From Saccoglossus kowalevskii (Eukaryota > Hemichordata > Enteropneusta > Harrimaniidae): a DNA stretch of 45,062 nt. Shown here in pieces: positions 35,901-45,062 of this stretch (its first letter is position 1; each line of letters starts with the position of its first letter). The notes under the pieces were generated by a model. It saw nothing but the letters and a program-made list of their open reading frames with translations, ran no database searches and had not been told where the DNA came from. Location of the stretch: positions 373,974 to 419,035 of the forward strand of contig NW_003128865.1 of the NCBI RefSeq assembly GCF_000003605.2. Direction: 5' to 3'. The translations under genes were made by a program, and so were the position numbers.

Positions 35901-38900
35901 AACACGTGACTGCACACGCTTTGTGTTCTACCCCCACCGTATGAGTAACGGTGTCTTAAAACCAGGGATTATGCTATCTTCACATTTTTTAGCAGTGTAT
36001 ACTCTTGTATTTAGTTGCTTAGGAGGCTAGCCACGGATTAGCGTTTTAGTTTGTCTCGTTACTAAGGGAAAGTCGTTATACCATAAAATCAATTATCGAT
36101 ATGTGCGTCAAAGGAGACGTGAAATAAAAGAAACTATCGTGCATTGTCGTCATTTACTGTGCTAGCGGTCTCCCAAGTCCACTCAACCGCGACAGATTGA
36201 ACAGAAGTAAACAGTTTTCTTATACCAATTACAGTCTATACAAATACTAAGCAGTCCGTGTCCGTTGGTAAGAGTAGTATTGGCGGGTGTCATCGGACAG
36301 TACAAGGCTACACGGGAATCGCTGTCAAGTTTAACAATGGAATAAAAACAACAAAATACGATTGTTCAAGCCGTTGAAACTCGAAGGACAGTGTTTTAAG
36401 TGAGAGCGAGCAAGAATCGTTCGATTACAAAATTCACCAATAAATATGAATCACATTTAACACGATGGTTCCATTTTTATTTGAATAGTTTCCAATGATT
36501 TGAATCATTGCATATATACACTTTATATTTGCAAATGGTTAATTCATTCATTAGGTCCTCAATCCACCACACAGAATATAGATAGAGGAGAATATACAGT
36601 TATTAACTCGTTTTACAGTTATAAAAATAAAGTTACAAAAAAGAAAACAACGGTTTAATTGGTATATAATGTGTAAACTATCATTTACGGGGGGAAATTA
36701 TGGATGGCATTGATGAGGCAAAATTGAACATAAAAAATATCTGTAATGCACGAGTTACGTCACGTGATAGTTAATATTTGTGGTTTTGTATTTTAGCTTT
36801 GACAATTAGTCCAACTGGCCATACTGTAGCAATAAGCGAGGCATCCGTAGATGGAGATACTGTCTATAATGGATACTCCGCCAGTGGGCAAGGTACTGGC
36901 GCCCTCTATTATTACACATTGGAAAGTATATCACCAAATCCTGGTGTGGGAAATGAGCCTTTTGTACTGGTACAAGGTAAGTCGTCTTAATACAAGTCAA
37001 AAGCTAATCATAAATGAAAGAAGATTATAACTGGTGTTACACTATATTGTAAACATGGTGATTCATCTATTTCCAGGTTTAGCGAGTGACACTAACACGG
37101 CAGATGTACTAGTACAGCTTCCCCCCGGGCTGGACTTCGAGACAACACAGCAATGGCAGCTTGATGTTATAGTAACAGATCTTGCCGATCCGTCTGCTGG
37201 CACTGCAACTGCTGTACTTACAGTGGATATAAATGATTCCCCTGACCCTCCCACTTTTCTCAACTTACCCGGCACTGGGACAGTGCCAGAACTGGTAACA
37301 ACATCTGAAATAGTGAAGAGAGTCACCGTGTCTGACGACGAGAACCCCGCCGATGCTAGCGGGATTACTATTACCATCCTGTCAATGAATCCCGCTGGCG
37401 GACCTTTCCTGATTGACAGTGTTGTCTCTACCGCTGGTGAAGCAGGTAGAAAAAGATATTCATAATGAAAAACAAAGATAACACATATTAATATTCCGAC
37501 AGCTATTAGTATGCTACCAATAACTGTACTGTCACGTGCAGGTGAAATATTCTAATCAGTGATATGCTTTCTTTTCTTGCAGTTGCAACTATTAAAAACA
37601 CCGTAAATCCAGGCTTTGACTACGAATTTGGTACTACAACATGGGACATTACTCTAGAAGCAACGGATGTCAATAACGATGTATCAACCGCCATTTTGAC
37701 CGTTAATGTATTAGATGAGAATGAACCAGTTGTCATAAGCAATCTTCCCGATACACAAGTTGTTGGAGAAACAATGCATGGACAAATATTTGTTGTGGAA
37801 ACTTTGGATGTAGACATAAACGACACTGCGTCCGTCCCTACATTCACCATGACAACGAATCCAGCTAATGGCCCTTTCACAATAGATGCTTTAGGTAAGA
37901 ACAATTCGCATACTAATAAAAATATCTTGGTTCCACTGTGTCTATGGAAATACGGTATTTGACAATTTCAAAAAAGAAATTCGAGTATTATATTTACAAA
38001 ATAAATTAATTATGTGTTAAAACAACGATAATATTTTATCCCACGGTATAATGTTCCAAACGGATGTAATTTTGCTCCAAAATGACTTAGGTTGTTTATT
38101 TATCCCAACCCCAGTTACATGTAACAAAAACAACTAATACAAAACAAATCATATATGTACAATTAAAACAATACTTTCTGACTGAATTATGAAATGTCTA
38201 TTACAAATATCGATATCTCTATCATCTCGATTCAAGTTAGTAGATTTAACATACAACTAAATATATCATCATTATTGCGCACTCGTCTATTTAGTACGAT
38301 ATAGTTATAGGATCCATTGTCAATTTTCCGAAAATAAATGCTTACAAAGTGATTGATAATTGTTATTTACTATTTATTTAATCATAAATATTGTACACAC
38401 TAAAATTCACCAACAGATGTAACTCTCAATGTATTTAATAAACCTGATAATATACATTGTGTTTATTTCAGGCAACATCGAAGTTGTTCCTCCTGGATTA
38501 AATTATAATTTCGAAGACTACTGGACATTGACAATCACAATAGTAGATGATGATGGCAACACGGATACTCAACCGCTCTATGTTCAAGTCACGGACCAAA
38601 ACAGTGGCCCATTAATTCTTAATCTTCCCTCGACGGTGAACGTCAGTGAAGATTCTGCAGGAGGATTGTGGGTATTCACATTAAACCCATATGACGTGGA
38701 TGGTGATACTGCAATCTGTACAATTTCTTCAAATCCAAACGATGGCAATTTTGTATTTGATACTCTAAGTAAGTGTCGTATTTGGTGTTGGTGTATTTAA
38801 GTATTGTTAACTATTGTCGAGGGCACGTTTCGTTGATAAGCAAATACATCGTGTTCTAATTAAAGAAAAAACAAGTTTCTCTGATTTTATCTGATCTGTA

Positions 38901-41757
38901 TTTATGTTTTGAGAACATTACAGATGTGTGTATGATGTTGGAGACTACACATTTCTCAGATGCTAGAATTTAAGATGTTTTTGTCTAATTATATAATTTG
39001 ATGCAAATTGTATCCGCCAAAATTTAAGCATCTGACAATGGTTAACTTGACGGTTTTAGAAAATTGTTTAAACAAGTTATTTAAGAACACGTTACTTGTG
39101 TTTTCAATTCCCCCAATTTAATGTAAATGTGAATAAGCATGTGTGATGTCTCTCAAGTCAACAACGTTCAATTCAAGCAGATGTTCATTTCATCATACGA
39201 CTGTTTTACAAACATGATGACTATGACCTATGACATTGTACTTTCCAGCATACGAGATAACATTATCGGCTACACCGTCCTTAGACTATCAAATTACTCC
39301 AACCTACGGCGTTACTATAGTGTGCAACGATGGTATGGATGTGGGGCCAATGGCTAAACTGACGATAAATATAATAGAAGTCAACGAACCACCTGTTATA
39401 TTGAACTTGCCTGCCACTGTTACTGTGCCCGAAGACGCCATCAACGCTGCCTGGATATTCATTGCCAACGGATACGACGACGATGGCGATAATCTAGATT
39501 TCACAATAAGTGTAACGCCCTCCAGTGGCCAAAGTAAATTCTTTGTTGCAGACTTCGGTAAGATTCAAAGCGCGGTAGTCGTCGCGTTGCACATGTGTGA
39601 CATTTGTGTTGATAAACATTGATATACTCACAATCCAATGCGCTCTTTGAATTAAAATCACAAGTATGAGGTTTTACCTGGGTGCGACTTGCACTAATTA
39701 CCACCGGTGACTCCTTCGATACCGTCCAACCACCTAAAAATACCTAATTAAAGTTTCGTAACGTCTCAGTTTGTACTCGTTGATCTGCGCAACAGTCAAA
39801 GTCGCTATCTTTGTTTATGTGACACCCATATATCTCGCGCATGCTGGGCGCGACGACTACCGCCCTTTAATAGCGAATTTGAACATTTCGTGGAAAGAGA
39901 ATGTGCCACTAAAATCTACAGATTATGGGCCCGATGTTTTTAGTCTGGTTTGGGAGATTTGACATGAAAGGTTGATTATGATTTAAGTTGAATAGTTTGA
40001 GTATCTGGTGACATAATAAACATTATGGAAATAAGATCGAACTGCCTTGTAAATAATGGCGGAACTGTTGAACTAAGAGACTTGTTTTACTCCGCAGGTG
40101 AAAACGATGGAAATATCAGTATCGTCAATTCTCCAAACTTTGATTATGAAGATGTAGACCAGTACATTGTCATAGTAACAGCATCAGATGGAGAGTACAC
40201 TGCTACTGGTACCCTTAATGTAGACATTACAGATGTAAATGAACCGCCTCAGTTTGACCTTAAACCCCAAACATTGTACCTGGATGAGAACTTGGTAAGA
40301 GACAACAATTGTGTGTATAATTGCAAATACACAATACTATGCAATTGAAAAGCTAGAGCAAATAACAAGGCAATCAGTGGTGCAAATATACACTAATATT
40401 CAAATCAAGACCATGGGTGACGTTAAAAGTTACCTCTTTATATTAGTATCTTGGGCGTGATATAAACTTGTTTCTGCGTTTTCTGCTGTTGCTGCTCGTG
40501 TTGTCGCGTTTAATGTTTTATATAGCGTTACATCGATATGATGCATACACAATATAACCTAAATCTGTCATCGAGTTCGCCTCGGCCTCGGGATGTCATT
40601 TCAGATCTATACTTTAAACAATAACAAGAAATAGTCAAATATAGTAACAGTTATATTGTTGAACGTGTATTTGTTTGTGTAATACTTTCCTCCATTAATA
40701 TATATTTTACCTTGATATTATACATGAACGTTCAATTTTTCTGATTCTTGTACAGCCAATAAACACTATACTGTCATCAATCGACCTTTCTGTGACTGAC
40801 ATTGATGACGACCCATGGAATCTGACTTTTGCCGTAGTACCCAGTACATACAGCGCATTCTTCAAAGTAAATCAAGTACCCCGTCTGAAAGTTGCAAGTC
40901 TAATGGACTACGAAGCCGTATTTCCAGAACCATTCAATATAGAAGTATCTGTGACTGACACGGACGGAAACAGTGACATTCTCACAATTGAGGTTTACCT
41001 GCAGAATGTTAACGACAACGAGCCAGAATTCGCTGTAGACCCGTATGTGGTGACGGTATCAGAAAGCTTACCTGGTGGGACTACTATTTTAACCGTGGCA
41101 GCGACAGACGACGACGGCGACAACATCGAGTATTCTATCGACCCGCCGAGCCTGTATGTCGAGGTAGACGAAGTGACGGGTGAACTCATCTTAAAGCAAC
41201 CACTGAACCGAGAAGCACTTCCATGGATGATACGTGTCGAAGTGATCGCAACTGATGACGGGACGCCTTCGTTACAGGGATTTACATACGTGAATATTAC
41301 AATTAAAGACATCAATGACAATGAACCGCTATTTGAGAAGACCTTTTATAACTGGGAGATACGATATGACACAAGTATTGGGTCATACGTGAACTCTGTA
41401 AAAGCTACTGATAGCGATAGAGGTAAAGTGTGTTCATCATTTACATATGTTTTAGTCCTGTCATATAAGTATTTTTTTTTATCAATATCGTTGCGTAATA
41501 CATTGATTCAATTAGAATTATCACATTCTTACTTTAGGTGCTAACGCTGACGTCACATATTCACTGTTATTGGACCACGTATTTTACGATATGGATGGTG
41601 TTGGTAAAGTATCCGTAAACAGTATACTTAGACCGGAATTTATGTATCTGTTATTCTGCCGAGCCGAAGATAGTGGAAAACCATTAATGATATCAGAGTA
41701 AGTTATTGACGATGATGGTTGCTTCACCACAATACATTATTTTATTTATTTATTTTT

Positions 41758-41832
<75 letters not shown>

Positions 41833-43793
41833 TTTGTTTGTTTGTTTATTTGTTTATTTATTTATTTGTTTATTTATTGTTTGTTTATTTCCCAACTTTA
41901 CCCAGCATAACCACTATTAGGATTGACACGTTCATTCCCGAGCTGGTTCTCATTAACGTCCATCTCGGTATCACGGAGCCTGATTTCACAACAGCCGTAC
42001 GAACACAGATGTTGGATTCATTGAACGCTATTTATCCACCATGGCAGTTCAGAATATCTGCCGTAAAAACCGAGGACGTCGTGGTGTCGTCAAGGCGTCT
42101 TCTGGCCAGGTACAGTTTATTTACATGATCAGTTGCCAAAATATGTCTGACCAGTACAAGATTCAAATGATATTATTAAGATGTTAGTATATCATAATCA
42201 CCATCTCTATTTGTTACACACATTGTCAGTTCATAACCAACGCGTCTTGCTTCTATTCCAACAGCAACGCCGTTTTAGAAATGTACGCACTCGTTGATAA
42301 TTCGACCGATGGTATTGACAATTTAGACAAACTGAAGAACTTTGTTTACGTAGATACCCTGGTAAATTCCATGACAATCGATGATGAAGGTTCGGCGTCG
42401 GTGGTATTGAATGGCCTTGATATCGTTCTTGTCGAGCCAACGTACCCAACCAAAGTCTCTGACGTTACCTTCAACTGGTGGCTTGATACAACGGAAGGCT
42501 TGGCTGTCACGTGTTTATTGTCAGCGATCGCATGTATTTTCCTACTTAGTATGTGCCTCTGTTGTTGCTGGAAATGCTGTGGTGATCGAATAGGAGCTTG
42601 GTTTAAGAAATGCTGCAAGCGCAAAAAGAAAAAGTTGGAATTGGTTGATGAGAGAACGTAAGTATCACAAATGGGTGGGTAAATATATTTTTACAGGAAT
42701 GCTTTGCGGAAAATATTTGACAACAAGCCTCTGATCATGACACCTTGGTCGTTACCCAGAATGCAACGCAATACACTAATCGATAGGGATAGAATAATCT
42801 AAAACTTGCTAAACTTCTTACGGAGTGAGAACATGTAAACTCGCTCGCAATGACGTCATAACATGAACATTATAGTCATGTACGTGAAATAGCCTGTCGT
42901 AGCATATTTGCATGATGTGATGACCATGCCCTATCATGAATAAGAACTCATTAACTAACAAAAGTTTGGAAACGACATTAAAGGATACGTACGCGATGAA
43001 AATGTTGAAAAGTGAGTGTTTATTTTAACAGATCTGGTTGGGAAATGAGATCCAACGATGTCGGACCCAGTGAGCGGCCACAAATGGACACAACGCCTGA
43101 AGAAGTGGTTGAAACCAGTCCGGTTGTACCGAAACCACAAACAGTACCACCAGGTGGTAATTACACGCTTGGAGGAGTATTCGATTACAGATACGCTGGA
43201 CGTCCGCACCCATCTGGCCCGCAACACCTAAAGCAGAAAGAAATGCCACCGCTGATTTTGCCGCCAACTCCTACATCTTCAAAGAGCGCCCCGAAGAAGG
43301 AAGGAGAAAGCTCACAGTCATTACAGCCATTACTCAAGAAAGCATCCCCGATGTTACATAGACAACCCGGAAGAGTTTCCCCGGAAGTTGGAGGAATAGA
43401 AAACAGTTCTAGCTCAACAGTGGACGAGTCCAAGTATGATGGTAACGTCTACGACAAAGGTATGCTAGGAATATGTGTATTAATTAAATAATTCCGTCGA
43501 TTTGTTCACGTCAATTCGAATCATCGTCTAAATGTGACCATGACATGCGGAAATAATTGTATTTGTCAACACGCCACTATATTCACTTATTTTTTAGTGT
43601 CTCGATATTTTATATGTACTCGGAGCCAAATGAGAATTAATTGGTGCAGTGATAATTTACCACAACTTTTAACAAACTTTAATTTCCAGTGACTGGTAAG
43701 ACGTACAATTTTAATACTGAAAGTGGAGAATCGTCGTGGGATCCTCCATCGCGTCGTCTTCCGCCACATGGTGCACATAACTTTGACGTGTAA
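32869..43793 (+). CDS. Gene C: cadherin-repeat type I membrane protein (13 exons, 1223 aa)
   Basis: Exons: 32869-32920, 36797-36976, 37077-37445, 37583-37894, 38472-38768, 39249-39557, 40098-40294, 40756-41422, 41538-41697, 41906-42109, 42265-42657, 43032-43459, 43690-43793. All junctions are GT-AG, phases match A and B, and several exon lengths are identical (369, 297, 309, 197). The protein has a signal peptide, eight cadherin repeats, the membrane-adjacent domain (starting TIRIDTFIPELVLI), a helix at about 994-1016 and a Cys cluster (CLCCCWKCC). Linkers after repeats 6 and 7 are canonical (NVNDNEPEF, DINDNEPLF); the earlier ones are DSPDPP, DENEPV, DQNSGP, EVNEPP and DVNEPP. C is clearly diverged from A and B throughout, with higher GC at third codon positions. 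Its tail is rich in Pro, Ser and Lys, lacks the GDKKP motif, and ends with a different last exon coding GKTYNFNTESGESSWDPP and the C-terminus NFDV. Confidence 0.88.
32921..34129. other. Gene C intron 1, 5' part
   Basis: No exon or element is recognised. A short CAA-rich microsatellite lies at about 34032-34057, just before the 25-bp minisatellite. Confidence 0.45.
34130..35517 (+). repeat. 25-bp minisatellite, about 55 copies, in gene C intron 1
   Basis: The unit is close to TATCACATTGTGTCACTGGATTCTG, written here as TATCACATTGTGTCACTGGA plus TTCTG, with frequent variants at the GGATTCTG and TATC positions. Since 25 is not a multiple of three and the unit has no plus-strand stop, the array is open for long stretches in all three forward frames. 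The long frames here (up to 178 codons) are therefore repeats, not genes. Between 34821 and 35120 four-unit blocks recur with an exact 100-bp period (starts at 34821, 34921 and 35021). Confidence 0.97.
35518..36796. other. Gene C intron 1, 3' part
   Basis: Immediately after the minisatellite is a short GTGA/GCGA run (35522-35546). No exon, RNA gene or recognised transposon follows until the exon 2 acceptor (TTGTATTTTAG ending 36796). Confidence 0.45.
37895..38471. other. Gene C intron 4 (577 bp)
   Basis: The intron is AT-rich, bounded by GTAAGA and TTTATTTCAG, with nothing recognised inside. It is the counterpart of the gapped intron of gene B. Confidence 0.6.
39564..39870 (+). repeat. MITE, complete copy of about 307 bp, in gene C intron 6
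   Basis: Inverted ends of about 20 bases: left AAAGCGCGGTAGTCGTCGCG; right, reverse-complemented, AAAGGGCGGTAGTCGTCGCG. The right end finishes in TTAA and the left begins TTCA, which may be a mutated TTAA target duplication (piggyBac-like). No coding capacity is seen. Two other partial copies lie at 1-70 and 18716-18941. The element starts six bases inside the intron, right after the exon 6 donor GTAAGA. Confidence 0.87.
39870..39962 (+). pseudogene. Possible relic of a cadherin-repeat exon in gene C intron 6
   Basis: Directly after the MITE, a frame reads IANLNISWKENVPLK, then DVFSLVWEI and a stop. The pattern NL-x6-E-x(n)-VF-x-L-x-W matches the opening strand pair of this family's repeats (gene A exon 4 reads ITNLPSTIYLPES then VFLLTWED). 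It has no acceptor, is not in the intron of A or B, and would break the frame of gene C. I read it as a decayed or truncated duplicate, but 30 residues are few and chance similarity is possible. Confidence 0.4.
41737..41890 (+). repeat. TTTA microsatellite in gene C intron 9
   Basis: About 38 units of TTTA with a few TTTG interruptions towards the 3' end. The array fills most of a 208-bp intron and ends 15 bases before the exon 10 acceptor (CTTTACCCAG), so it overlaps the likely branch point and polypyrimidine region. Length variation here could affect splicing. Confidence 0.97.
43690..43793 (+). CDS. Gene C terminal exon, half-WW-like motif and C-terminal NFDV
   Basis: The exon follows acceptor TTTCCAG in phase 1 and codes VTGKTYNFNTESGESSWDPP, then an Arg/Pro stretch and HNFDV before TAA. 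The first part resembles the second half of a WW domain (G-K-x-Y-x-x-N-x-x-x-x-x-S-x-W-x-x-P), but the first conserved Trp and strand are absent, so a folded WW domain is unlikely unless exon 12 supplies them. The last residues F-D-V fit a class II PDZ ligand (hydrophobic-x-hydrophobic). Genes A and B have no counterpart of the WW-like part. Confidence 0.75.
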
Positions 43794-44580
43794 TGTGTCG
43801 TTATAACGTGTACACAGAACTATCTCCATGCAGTCAGCACTTACATTAGTGGGCACAGATCGATAACGACGAGGTTGAATTTACCTACCCCGGATAGATT
43901 ATTAGTGTAAATAGTATGATTTCATTTGACTGGCGTGCCGCTGTATTGAAATTCACTCAAATAAAGTTAATAATGTATATAATTGTTGCTTCTAATAACC
44001 TAGTATTTCACTGTGCACTCTACCTGACCGCGGCATAGGTAAATATTCAACGATGACGTCATGACTTGAATATTCACGAGGTTGGAGTTGAACACAAACG
44101 TTTATGATTTTGCTTTTACATTTTCGTTGATAGTAGTCTATGAGAGGACAATTGGTTATTGTGACCTCTGCAACTATTATAAATACAACAACTGTGACAA
44201 ATGAAACTAAAGTTCTCTTAGACTAGAAATAAATTGCGACTACTTATAAAATAACCCGCAAATCAATCAAGAAATAAACAAAATGATTAATATTCATAAA
44301 TATTGAACTACTGAACTAATTCTTCAATTACGTAACGATAATTTAAATATATAGAAGTCAAAATGGATAAGTATTTGTTGAAGAATCTGAAACACATTAG
44401 ATATTTTTATAAATCCGACTGAGCAACAGAGCTTTCTAGCGACAGAATACTTCAAATAATGTTTACTTGTTTAACACAAGTTTTTTATTGTATTTATTTA
44501 TAATATTCTACTAGTGTATTCTACACAGTTTATTTAGTTGCAATGTAATAAAGATATACTGATATTTGCATTGTATTAGA
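43794..44580. other. Gene C 3' UTR and downstream spacer
   Basis: The first 170 bases or so are probably 3' UTR ending near the AATAAA at 43960. Beyond that I see no exon or RNA gene before the satellite array. Confidence 0.6.
43960..43965 (+). terminator. Polyadenylation signal of gene C
   Basis: AATAAA lies 167 bases after the stop codon and is followed by a TTGTTG/T-rich stretch about 25 bases on, a suitable downstream element. This is the best placed polyA signal in the window. Confidence 0.65.
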
Positions 44581-45062
44581 TGTATAAGGTCAGAGTGTTA
44601 CATATCAAATCAGAGTGTTGCATATCAGATCGGAGTGTTGCATATCAAATCAGAGTGTTACATATCAAATCAGAGTGTTGCCTATCAAATCAGAGTGTTA
44701 CATATCAAATCAGAGTGTTGCATATCAAATCAGAGTGTAGCATATCAAATCAGAGTGTTGCATATCAAATCAGAGTGTTGCATATCAAATCAGAGTGTTG
44801 CATATCAAATCAGAGTGTCGCATATCAAATCAGAGTGTTGCATATCAAATCAGAGTGTTACATATCAAATCAGAGTGTTACATATCAGATCGGAGTGTTG
44901 CATATCAGATAGGAGTGTTGCATATCAAATCAGAGTGTTGCCTATCAAATCAGAGTGTTGCATATCAAATCAGAATGTTACATATCAAATCAGAGTGTTA
45001 CATATCAGAACGGAGTGTTGCATATCAGATCGGAGTGTTGCATATCAAATCAGAGTTTTGCC
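44581..45062 (+). repeat. 20-bp satellite array, at least 24 copies, running off the window
   Basis: The unit is CATATCAAATCAGAGTGTTG with scattered variants (GTTA for GTTG, AGATCGG for AAATCAG, CCTATC for CATATC). Copies keep an exact 20-bp period to the last base, so the array continues past the window. Variant units recur in blocks (AGATCGG pairs at the start, near 44890 and near 45010), suggesting local amplification of groups of units. The 110-codon frame here is repeat, not gene. Confidence 0.97.

Noticed and set aside
41706-42128. 140-codon frame starting in gene C intron 9
   Set aside because: The first part is the TTTA microsatellite read as Leu/Ile/Tyr/Phe; only the part from 41906 is real exon 10.
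44580-44912. 110-codon frame of repeated short peptide
   Set aside because: It is a translation of the 20-bp satellite and has no independent coding evidence.

Overview
The window is AT-rich animal DNA with GT-AG introns, long intergenic stretches, microsatellites, minisatellites and remains of several transposon types. Everything protein-coding that I can support is on the plus strand and belongs to one family: three tandem paralogues (here A, B and C) of a single-pass, type I, cadherin-repeat membrane protein. Together with the repeat content this suggests an invertebrate metazoan, plausibly marine; I cannot name the phylum from sequence alone.

Layout. Bases 1-3694 are non-genic and begin with the cut end of a MITE. 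Gene A runs 3695-16220; its 6.3 kb first intron holds a decayed antisense LINE (about 5945-7600) and a dead mariner (8787-9796). An intergenic stretch (16221-20396) holds a second MITE copy and a decayed minisatellite. Gene B runs from 20397 to a stop at 29404, or to alternative ends near 30163 or 30763; its intron 4 contains a 706-base assembly gap beside a possible hAT terminus. A gene-poor stretch follows (30164-32868). Gene C runs 32869-43793; its first intron contains a 1.4 kb, 25-bp minisatellite, intron 6 a MITE plus a possible cadherin-exon relic, and intron 9 a TTTA microsatellite. A 20-bp satellite starts at 44581 and runs off the window.

Each gene has a signal-peptide exon, exons 2-9 coding about eight cadherin (EC) repeats, exons 10-11 coding a roughly 140-residue membrane-adjacent domain followed by one transmembrane helix and a cysteine-rich juxtamembrane segment, and exons 12-13 coding a basic/proline-containing cytoplasmic tail. 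The first eleven introns have identical phases in all three genes (1,1,1,1,1,1,0,1,2,2,2), and intron 12 is phase 1 in A and C; this establishes tandem duplication. Spliced lengths are 1207 (A), 1177 or about 1210 (B) and 1223 (C) residues. A and B are nearly identical over long exon stretches while their introns do not align, and the identity breaks off sharply inside exons, a mosaic that suggests gene conversion. C is the diverged member. The likely job is calcium-dependent adhesion or recognition at the cell surface, with the greatest divergence in the N-terminal repeat and the cytoplasmic tails.
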